A stretch of 48,625 bases of DNA from Saprospiraceae bacterium (GTDB lineage: Bacteria > Bacteroidota > Bacteroidia > Chitinophagales > Saprospiraceae), in contig JALZVK010000283.1 of NCBI GenBank assembly GCA_023301005.1, positions 1-48,625 on the forward strand. Direction: 5' to 3'. The notes under the pieces are model-generated. The model saw only the letters and a list, made by a program, of their open reading frames with translations, was not told the DNA's origin and ran no database searches. Below are positions 9,402 to 17,317 of the stretch, piece by piece (the first letter of the stretch is position 1; every line of letters begins with the position of its first letter). The position numbers and the translations under genes were made by a program.

Positions 9402-9531
9402 TCATAGCACCGTCTTTTAAGACGGTGAGTTCGGAAATAAAATTTGGCTTTAGTCATACATAAGATTTGATGTATGGCTAAAGCCTCCTTCTCTTTTAAT
9501 TTATTCCCCATGTTAAAACATGGGGCTATGA
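9402..9531. repeat. Three-hairpin intergenic element, copy 1
   Basis: CACCGTCTT-TT-AAGACGGTG; GGCTTTAGTCATACAT...ATGTATGGCTAAAGCC; CCCCATGTT-AA-AACATGGGG; outer TCATAGC/GCTATGA. Confidence 0.85.
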
Positions 9532-9824
9532 TCTCAATAGAACTTAAAATACTTACTATTGCAATTAGTATATTTAATAGTTGGCTTCTTCTTATTTATT
9601 AAAAATAACAATGAGCGAAGCGAAACCATATAACAATAAACCCCAACTATTTAATTTTTATCGACTCACCGATTTTTTATATCTAAGTATTTATTAATTA
9701 TTCCTAATATTTCTGCATTTTTGCATAAGCTTGTAAAAGATACATAATCATAATAGCGACAAGTCGCAATTAATAATTGCCTTCTTACTTGCTATTTTTT
9801 CAATAAACTTATAAACAAAAAAAA

Positions 9825-10688
9825 ATGCTTAAACTCTTAAAACTCTCCACTTTATTATTCTTTGTATTTGGAATGTTTAGTTGTTCATCAGATTCTGATC
9901 GAGATGTCAATGTCAATATTAATGTTGCTGACAATGCACCTTCTGCAGCAGAAGGATTTAACTTAGAACAATTTCATAAACTCTTAATTGAAGAAGGTGA
10001 TAGTGAGGAACAATGGGACGCACAATTTCTTTCTGATTTGGTAAATCGAGAAGACATTAATAATCTTGATTTGAATCAAAACGGAATCATTGATACTATC
10101 TTAGTTGAACCATTTGATGGTGGTGATAGTAAAGGATTTGAATTATATACTAAAGTTATTAATCGTCAAGGAATGGATAATGACGAGGAACAATCAATAG
10201 CAACTATTACGGTTACTAAGGAAGGTGAGACTGGTAGTCTGACGGTAAGTGGGAACGAACAAGTGTATGGAAACCAACATCATTATCATAGTAGTGGACT
10301 TAGTAATTTCTTTTTGATGTATTGGTTGATGTCTCCACGTATGATGTATGGAGGAGCTTACCGAGGAAGTTATCGCTCTGATTATGGACGAAGAAATCCT
10401 TCAAGTACTTCTGCTTATAAAGGTAAAATGGATGCAAGAAATACCAATCATAAAGGGACTAAAGCGCCTTCTGCTACTCGACCTACATCAGTTGCAAAAA
10501 CTGCAGCGAAACAAAGAACTGCTGCCACAGGTGTCAAATCTAAATTAAATAATCCTACTGCTTCTCAAAGATCTTTCCGTGCTCAAACTCAAGCAAAGTC
10601 TAGATCAGCTTCTGGTTTTAGAAAAAAATCAACTGGAACTCGTTCTAATTCTTCAAGCGGTAGAACTAGAAGTAGAGGTGGTAAATAA
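9825..10688 (+). CDS. Lipoprotein with acidic N-terminal part and basic Ser/Arg/Gly-rich C-terminal tail
   Basis: MLKLLKLSTLLFFVFGMFSCSSDSD lipobox; tail SASGFRKKSTGTRSNSSSGRTRSRGGK; next gene cluster on same strand. Confidence 0.7.
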   Translation: MLKLLKLSTLLFFVFGMFSCSSDSDRDVNVNINVADNAPSAAEGFNLEQFHKLLIEEGDSEEQWDAQFLSDLVNREDINNLDLNQNGIIDTILVEPFDGGDSKGFELYTKVINRQGMDNDEEQSIATITVTKEGETGSLTVSGNEQVYGNQHHYHSSGLSNFFLMYWLMSPRMMYGGAYRGSYRSDYGRRNPSSTSAYKGKMDARNTNHKGTKAPSATRPTSVAKTAAKQRTAATGVKSKLNNPTASQRSFRAQTQAKSRSASGFRKKSTGTRSNSSSGRTRSRGGK

Positions 10689-10703
10689 GATTTAGACTTA
10701 TTA

Positions 10704-10908
10704 CTATTTTAAGATTTTTAAAAAAACAGTACGACCTCTCTGAGGTCAGAAACATTGATTTATTTTTTTGCTAACATACTTTGACCACGCTGTGGTCATT
10801 CATAATTATTCGATGACCACAGCGTGGTCAAAGTATGTTAGATTTTAAATAAAAAATAAATTCCGACCTCAGAGAGGTCGTACTGTTTTTTTTAAAATCT
10901 TAAAATAG
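10704..10908. repeat. Near-complete ~205 bp palindrome with nested REP-like hairpins
   Basis: CTATTTTAAGATTTTTAAAAAAACAGTACGACCTCTCTGAGGTC ... GACCTCAGAGAGGTCGTACTGTTTTTTTTAAAATCTTAAAATAG; inner CTAACATACTTTGACCACGCTGTGGTCAT / ATGACCACAGCGTGGTCAAAGTATGTTAG. Confidence 0.92.
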
Positions 10909-11032
10909 CATTAAAGTTCATTAGACTTATTACTCTAAAAAAGTACGTACACCCGTTAGCCGTCAACCGTTTACCGTCAACCGAAAAAACCTTATACAAC
11001 AAAACAAAATTTGTTATTCGTAATTAATAAAG

Positions 11033-11989
11033 ATGAAAGAACAAAAAAATAATATAGGTCAAGCGACTCCCGAAAAATGGATCTTGACTGAAGAGCAACG
11101 ATTGAATTATCAGGCTTTATATATTTTGTATTTGATAACAGAGGAGAAAGTTTTGTTTCCAAATTTCTTAACTGGAAATTTAAAATTTGCGCAAGAGTCA
11201 ATTGATTTTTTAGAAAGTAAAAAATTGATTGTTCAAAAAGAAGAAGTAACTGAAGGGAAAAAAATGTTTGGTGTTGCACTAGAAAAATCTGATACCAATT
11301 GGATATATGAAGCAACTACTGAAGCTCGAAATATAGTTGCACTTCATAGAAAAAAGTATCGAGAGTTTTTGACATTTTATGATGTGTATGCGCATGTTGA
11401 TCCTGAAGCTGGAGAATTTGCTTTTCGTAAAATCAAAAAGATTTTATTGCAAGAAGGTGGAACGGAAGCATGGGCAAAATATAAAAACAAAGAACGTTGG
11501 GTCGACTATCGGATACCTGTTACTGTCTATAAAGGATTTGATCCAAGAGAGTTTATTTTCTTTTCATTTATGGAAGAAGGTAGATTTATTCCTACTGAAA
11601 AAGATACTGAACATGATTGGGCTAAAAATTTGTTTATGGGTGATCTTTGGGAAGAATTGGATAAGGTCATGAATTCCGCTCCACGATGGGAAGATCAAGG
11701 TGATGAAGAAAATCCTGCTACTGAAATTATGGAGACTATCATCATCGAAGGAGCGAATGTGCTAAAAGAACAAAGAAAGAAAATTAAAAAATTCATCAAA
11801 AAGCAAGATGATATTATTGGTCTTGAAGAAGAGTTAGAATTGGTAAAAGCTAAACAAGATGCTGCTGCTGAAGATGATGATAATTATTATGATGAATATT
11901 ATAACGATCCAGTTTATTATCATGGATCATATTATTATACGCCTCTAGCAGATCCATTATTTTGGGTAACTGCTGCTATTATTATTTGA
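11033..11989 (+). CDS. Conserved-looking protein of unknown function with Asp/Tyr-rich C-terminus
   Basis: 318 aa ORF, 8 bp before the next ORF and in the same operon as speE-like gene; no family recognised. Confidence 0.65.
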   Translation: MKEQKNNIGQATPEKWILTEEQRLNYQALYILYLITEEKVLFPNFLTGNLKFAQESIDFLESKKLIVQKEEVTEGKKMFGVALEKSDTNWIYEATTEARNIVALHRKKYREFLTFYDVYAHVDPEAGEFAFRKIKKILLQEGGTEAWAKYKNKERWVDYRIPVTVYKGFDPREFIFFSFMEEGRFIPTEKDTEHDWAKNLFMGDLWEELDKVMNSAPRWEDQGDEENPATEIMETIIIEGANVLKEQRKKIKKFIKKQDDIIGLEEELELVKAKQDAAAEDDDNYYDEYYNDPVYYHGSYYYTPLADPLFWVTAAIII

Positions 11990-11997
11990 TAGAACAA

Positions 11998-12546
11998 ATG
12001 ATTATAAAAGATATTTCATATAAAAAATTACAACTTGCAGTATTGGAGGGAGAGGTTGATCTTTCTCATTTGAATATATTCAAAGAAACTTATAACAATA
12101 TACTTACATTTGGAATAAAAATCCATTCAGGTATTATTGGTACAAGTCATTTTGTTCAAATTCAAAAAAATGATGGTAGTGTTTTTACTGAAATATTTGC
12201 TTGTGATGTATTGGAAAAAAACGAAGCACAATCACTTTGCTTTTTACCTATCAAAAAAATCAATGCTCCTATCAATATAGAATCTCATCTTTCTTATTCT
12301 TTTTCTTACCATCAAAAAAGCTATATCGAATCAGTTAATGATATTACGACTTGGGCAAAAGATGAGCAAGAAAATCAACCGCTTGTTTTTCTAGAATATC
12401 ATTTTAATGTAGCTAATCCTGACTGTCCTTCTTCTCGAACTATCCTTGCTATTACTACAATTCCTGATGGAATTGAAATCAATACTGTACATGAGTATCA
12501 AGAAGAAGATGCGATTATATTTAGTAAAAGTTCAATGATATTTTAA
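11998..12546 (+). CDS. DUF2617-like protein
   Basis: 182 aa from ATG 11998; 'LTFGIKIHSGIIGTSHFVQIQ...LSYSFSYHQKSYIESVNDI...EYHFN...PSSRTILAI' resembles DUF2617; stop TAA overlaps the next ATG. Confidence 0.5.
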   Translation: MIIKDISYKKLQLAVLEGEVDLSHLNIFKETYNNILTFGIKIHSGIIGTSHFVQIQKNDGSVFTEIFACDVLEKNEAQSLCFLPIKKINAPINIESHLSYSFSYHQKSYIESVNDITTWAKDEQENQPLVFLEYHFNVANPDCPSSRTILAITTIPDGIEINTVHEYQEEDAIIFSKSSMIF

Positions 12547-14273
12547 TGAATTGGGGAAACAATAACAATAATAGAATCGGTTTATTTTTAACTTCCTTCA
12601 GCCTTATATGTAGTGGCTTATGTTGTATTGTCGATGAATATATTTTAGCTCAACTGAGTTCTAATATTTTAGGAAATCCAGCTCAACAATGGCCATTGGT
12701 GATTGGACTCATGTTATTTGCAACTGGAGTCGGTGCATGGTTAGCGCAATTTGTAAAAGAAGAAAATACACTCCAAGCATTTATTACTATTGAATTATTG
12801 CTTTCCTTTTTAGGAGGATATTCGCCTTTGATAATTATGGGCGCGTATGCTTATGCCTTCCTTCATTTCAAATTAATTTTCTATTGTATTTCTTTTGTAA
12901 TCGGATTGTTAATTGGTTTTGAACAACCATTAATTGCTACCATTAATAAAAAATTTGTTGGCTTCCGAAGTAATATTTCGATGACGATTAGTTTGGATGT
13001 TTTGGGTGCAGCGATTGGAACTTTTATTTGGATAAAATTTCTAATTGGAAAAGTAGAGATTTATCATGCTGCATTTATGGTGACGATTCTTAATTTGAGC
13101 GTAGCTCTTTTTACTTACTTTTTTTTAATAAACAATACTCCTACGGGAAATCTAAATAAAAGTAAATCTCTAATTTGGATTGGATTGGCAAGTCTTTTAG
13201 GATTAGGTGGAATGTATTTTTCTGGAAATTTTGCAGACATCGCCGAACAACAATTATACACAGGTCAAATCATTCATAAAGAATCTACGCCCTACCAAAG
13301 AATCGTTATGACCAAACATGCAAAGACTGGTGACGTGATGATGTTTCTTAATGGAGGTTTGCAATTTTGTAGTAAAGATGAAAATCGCTATCACGAAAAT
13401 TTAGTTCATCCCGCTATGAAATATCGTTCCATTACCAATATTGAAAAAGCACCTATTGATATTTTAGTACTTGGAGGAGGAGATGGTATGGCAGTTCGGG
13501 AAGTTCGAAAATATAAAAACATCAATAGTATTACTCTAGTTGATCTTGATCCTGCTGTGGTGAATTTAGCAACTAAAAATCCAATCTTAACTGAACTCAA
13601 TGACTCTTCATTAATTGGCGATGACATCAAAGTTTTAAATCCTAAACTTCCTCCTTCTCAAATAGAAGAAGCGATTTCAATGCCTCTAGAGCAAAAAGAT
13701 GGAAATGGAAATAGCTTGTTATACATTATGGATTCGGTCAGTATCTTACATGAGGATGCTTATACTTTTGTAGAAGATGTAGTTGGTTTAGGAAAAAAAT
13801 ATGATGTGATTTTTATTGATTTTCCAGATCCTAGAAATGAATCATTAGGGAAATTATATTCTAAATATTTCTTTAGTCGTGTTAATCTATTATTGAAAGG
13901 AGGAGGTTTTGTTGCCATCCAATCGAGTAGTCCTGTTCATGCGAATCATGCTTATTTATGTATTGGAAAAACGATGACTGCTGCTGGTTTTGATGTATTA
14001 CCTTATCATGATAATATTCCAAGTTTTAATGAATGGGGCTGGTATTTAGCAACTCGACAAGAGGAAAGATTGAATCTTCATCACATTGCGGAGAAGTTAT
14101 ATCCATTGAATGAATTTGATGTGGAGACTTCTTATTTAACTCCAAAAAAATTTTTCTCTAATACTATTTTTGGAAAAGATATTATGCTAAATGCTGAAGA
14201 GATTGAGATTAGTACTTTGAGCAATCCGAAGGTGTATCATTATTATGTGCATTATGGGTGGAAGGTGCAGTAG
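12546..14273 (+). CDS. speE: Polyamine aminopropyltransferase (spermidine synthase) with N-terminal multi-TM domain
   Basis: N-term ~7 TM helices; C-term 'IDILVLGGGDGMAVREVRKYKNINSITLVDLDPAVVNLA...YDVIFIDFPDPRNESLGKLYSKYFF'. Confidence 0.9.
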   Translation: MNWGNNNNNRIGLFLTSFSLICSGLCCIVDEYILAQLSSNILGNPAQQWPLVIGLMLFATGVGAWLAQFVKEENTLQAFITIELLLSFLGGYSPLIIMGAYAYAFLHFKLIFYCISFVIGLLIGFEQPLIATINKKFVGFRSNISMTISLDVLGAAIGTFIWIKFLIGKVEIYHAAFMVTILNLSVALFTYFFLINNTPTGNLNKSKSLIWIGLASLLGLGGMYFSGNFADIAEQQLYTGQIIHKESTPYQRIVMTKHAKTGDVMMFLNGGLQFCSKDENRYHENLVHPAMKYRSITNIEKAPIDILVLGGGDGMAVREVRKYKNINSITLVDLDPAVVNLATKNPILTELNDSSLIGDDIKVLNPKLPPSQIEEAISMPLEQKDGNGNSLLYIMDSVSILHEDAYTFVEDVVGLGKKYDVIFIDFPDPRNESLGKLYSKYFFSRVNLLLKGGGFVAIQSSSPVHANHAYLCIGKTMTAAGFDVLPYHDNIPSFNEWGWYLATRQEERLNLHHIAEKLYPLNEFDVETSYLTPKKFFSNTIFGKDIMLNAEEIEISTLSNPKVYHYYVHYGWKVQ

Positions 14274-14284
14274 GTGTTTTATTA

Positions 14285-14364
14285 TTATATGGTTTCGCTT
14301 CGCTTATGGTTATTTAAAAATCTTGAAAATTATTCGACAACCATAGCGAAGCGAAACCATATAA
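14285..14364. repeat. Inverted repeat between convergent genes
   Basis: TTATATGGTTTCGCTTCGCTTATGGTT ... AACCATAGCGAAGCGAAACCATATAA; related single arm 'gagcgaagcgaaaccatataac' at ~9612-9633. Confidence 0.85.
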
Positions 14365-14380
14365 CATCATAACAATACTC

Positions 14381-15802
14381 TTACAAGATTTTCAAATATT
14401 CAATCAAAGCCGTTCTTTCACTATCCTCTAAAGAATCTCCATAAGTATGTCCTTGATTACTATAGCCCGGTAATGTCGTATCATAAATAGTATTACTACC
14501 TCCTGCATCTCTAACCGTATAATTCCATCCTATTTTTTGATAATCCAAATCGCTATCATCAAAAGTACGTTCCCAATAAGTAGGTCGTTGGCTACTATTC
14601 AAAAGATCTTCCAATGTAGGAACTGAACCATTATGTAAGTAAGGTGCAGTTGCCCAAATGCCATCAAGCGGTTGAGCAATATAACCATCTTCAGGTTGAA
14701 TGATTGCGGGGAAAGGGTTAGTCGAAAACCAACTCATATTATACCAATCTACAAAATCAGTATAACCATCTTGATAAGTCTGTGCAACTAATGGATCTGT
14801 TCCGACCGCATTAGTAGGAATCAATAAGTTGGGATAACTTTCATTTGCTCCATATTGACCATGACAGTTTTGGCATTTTCTTTCAAAAATTGCAGCACCT
14901 TCATCTGCCAAATTCATATCAATATTTTCAGGATACTCAGGTGCTTCGATACTCATGATATATGCCAATACATCATTAAAGTTATTATCTACTTCTCGCG
15001 CTTCCGTAGAATCTACAACTGTCAATAAATTAGATGCCATCATAAACCTTGCAAAATCTTGTCGCCCTACTCCATTATAAAACATGGCGTTTTTCTTTTT
15101 TAATAACCAAAAAGCTGGGACATCAGTCGGAACGACTGCCTCAGGTATTGGCAACAATGGAACATCTGTCCAAACCAAATCTGTAGGATTTCTATGAGCA
15201 GCTAAAACTGCTGCTAATTTATCTGCTGGATTAACACCTATAACTTCAGTAATTAAATGCTCTCCAATGACAGATGTTACTTTTATAAAATCTTCAGAGG
15301 CTTCTTGCTCAGGAGATCCATTTCCATAGAATTGATTAATTGCTGCACCTACTAATTGTATTCCACTCCCTTGATTGACTGTAAAATCATACATAGAATT
15401 TCCCAATCCAACAACGAGTTCGTTATTGATTTTCTGAGCATGACATTGTAAGCAATTAGGAGCGACAATTCTAACTCCATTAGATGCATTGGTTGCAGTA
15501 TATTGATAATTGATATTTGCGTTATCCCCAGTTCTTCCTAATTCATTATTAGAATCACTTCCAAAAAAGGTAGTAAAAATATCTCTGGGAATTCCACTTT
15601 TGATATAATCGCCTGCGACTAAATAATCATAACCTGCAACAGCATCTCCACTACGCTGGTCGTAAGCGGGAATTGTTATTGCACCTGCTGGAATTGGTTC
15701 GACAGGAATTACTTTATCTTTTCTACATGAGATATTGAATAGTATTATTCCGCATATAAAAAATGAAAAAATTGAGATTTTTGAATGGGTGAAAATTTTC
15801 AT
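14381..15802 (-). CDS. Di-haem c-type cytochrome lipoprotein (RoxA/di-haem peroxidase-like)
   Basis: Two CXXCH motifs (CLQCH, CQNCH); 'LDGIWATAPYLHNGSVPTLEDLL'; lipobox ILFNISC. Confidence 0.8.
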   Translation of the reverse strand: MKIFTHSKISIFSFFICGIILFNISCRKDKVIPVEPIPAGAITIPAYDQRSGDAVAGYDYLVAGDYIKSGIPRDIFTTFFGSDSNNELGRTGDNANINYQYTATNASNGVRIVAPNCLQCHAQKINNELVVGLGNSMYDFTVNQGSGIQLVGAAINQFYGNGSPEQEASEDFIKVTSVIGEHLITEVIGVNPADKLAAVLAAHRNPTDLVWTDVPLLPIPEAVVPTDVPAFWLLKKKNAMFYNGVGRQDFARFMMASNLLTVVDSTEAREVDNNFNDVLAYIMSIEAPEYPENIDMNLADEGAAIFERKCQNCHGQYGANESYPNLLIPTNAVGTDPLVAQTYQDGYTDFVDWYNMSWFSTNPFPAIIQPEDGYIAQPLDGIWATAPYLHNGSVPTLEDLLNSSQRPTYWERTFDDSDLDYQKIGWNYTVRDAGGSNTIYDTTLPGYSNQGHTYGDSLEDSERTALIEYLKIL

Positions 15803-15927
15803 AATTAATGATTTTATCCTTTTACGTATTTTTATTGTTATGGAAAATTGTCAGAGAACTTTAATTTTATTTTTATGGATTTTGTAAATTTAACGAATTA
15901 AAATAAGAGTAGAAGTACTGTATTAAA

Positions 15928-16459
15928 CTACCCAGTGATGAGCATTACAATTGTAATAAAAAACAACATAATTAACACAATACCTATAAGTAACCATTGA
16001 GATAGGTTAAATCCATATTTTTCTCTTGCATCAAATTCATCAGACGATTTCATTGCCAAATTCAACACCTTCAAAGGTTGCATAAAACAAATGATACTTA
16101 AAGAACTATAAATCCATATCGGGCTAGGTGCTATTGCTAAAAAAAAAACTGAATAAATACAACCCAAATAAGCCTTCACTTGAATATGATTTATTCACAC
16201 CATTACCTCTTGCATAGTTTTTTATTTTTTTTAATAAAAAAAAGAAAAAAAATATGAAAAAGATAGCTCTTACTTCAGGTATAATATTTAAGTTTTCTCT
16301 CTGCTTAAAAAACTTCCAAGTCTTATACTGCCACCATATCGAATATAGCCCAAATGTTAGAAAATATAAAACGGCAAAATTAAACCTTCTAAGTAATTCA
16401 ACTTTAGCTACTTTTTTATCATCGTAATTAATATCTGAATCTAAAATTTGGTCTTCCAC
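15928..16459 (-). pseudogene. DUF4234-like membrane protein split by an apparent frameshift
   Basis: ORFs 16124-16459 and 15928-16179 overlap in different frames around an A9 run (~16139-16148); the joined product reads as one polytopic protein (FNFAVLYFLTFGLYSIWWQYKTWKFF ... FNLSQWLLIGIVLIMLFFI). Confidence 0.6.
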
Positions 16460-16585
16460 TATTTAAGTTTTGTAAATTATAGAAATTGTAAAAGTATTGT
16501 TACATATTCATTGAATGCCTCATAATTATGCTTTACAAATATATCAAATGTTTTAAGCTTCTTAGACCAATTAAAATAATATACA

Positions 16586-16957
16586 TCATTTCTTTTTCCT
16601 AACCGAATAAGGAACAGTTTCATCCAACAACAATGCCTCTTGCAAAATCTCATATAAAGCATCATGAGGAATATCATCTATCGTTAGCAACTCAATACTT
16701 GAAACTTGTTTTCTATCTTTAAAATCTAAAATGCCTTGCTCATTTGACAATTCATTGCCTCTTATAAAAGAGAAATCCACTCCACCCTGCTTAGAAGGAT
16801 TTAAATAACAAACCCAAGTTTTACGATAATAGAAAGGAATTTTATATCTAATCTTTGAAGTCAACTCAAAATCAGCGGTAAGCATATGATGAAGGTAAAA
16901 CATAACTTCTCTTTGAGTTCCTTCATAATCGTATATAAAATTTTCTACAGCAGACAT
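16586..16957 (-). CDS. DUF1801 domain-containing protein
   Basis: 'VENFIYDYEGTQREVMFYLHHMLTADFELTSKIRYKIPFYYRKTWVCYLNPSKQGGVDFSFIRG'. Confidence 0.75.
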   Translation of the reverse strand: MSAVENFIYDYEGTQREVMFYLHHMLTADFELTSKIRYKIPFYYRKTWVCYLNPSKQGGVDFSFIRGNELSNEQGILDFKDRKQVSSIELLTIDDIPHDALYEILQEALLLDETVPYSVRKKK

Positions 16958-17032
16958 CAGATTTAATTTTGAATGAATAGTTTCAAAGTGAGTTTATGTG
17001 AGTGCTTAACAAAGATAATAGAGATCGGTATT

Positions 17033-17164
17033 TATAGCACCGCCTTTTAAGGCGGTGAAAAAATAAAAGTAAATTTGGCTTTAGCCATACACATATATTT
17101 ATGTATGGCTAAAGCCTCCTCTATTTTTCATTCTATTCTCCACGTTAAAACGTGGAGCTGTGAT
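17033..17164. repeat. Three-hairpin intergenic element, copy 2
   Basis: CACCGCCTT-TT-AAGGCGGTG; GGCTTTAGCCATACA...TGTATGGCTAAAGCC; CTCCACGTT-AA-AACGTGGAG. Confidence 0.85.
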
Positions 17165-17257
17165 TAAACCAATTTCCTTTTCATTCTAAGCCAACTACAT
17201 AAAATCATTTGGAGTTATAAGTAAATACTTAGATACAAAAATTTAGACTTCATACAA

Positions 17258-17292
17258 AAATAAAAAAAGGCATTCACTTTCGTGAATGCCTT
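17258..17292 (-). terminator. Rho-independent terminator of the Cys-rich gene
   Basis: On minus strand AAGGCATTCAC-GAAA-GTGAATGCCTTTTTTTATTTT, 26 nt after the stop. Confidence 0.85.
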
Positions 17293-17317
17293 CATTGTAT
17301 TAACAAATCTGTATTTT

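Noticed and set aside
10704-10908. Diversity-generating retroelement or retron msr/msd
   Set aside because: Long inverted arms are superficially retron-like, but there is no reverse transcriptase anywhere in the window.
10992-11315. 107-aa minus-strand ORF
   Set aside because: Antisense to the well-supported 11033-11989 CDS.
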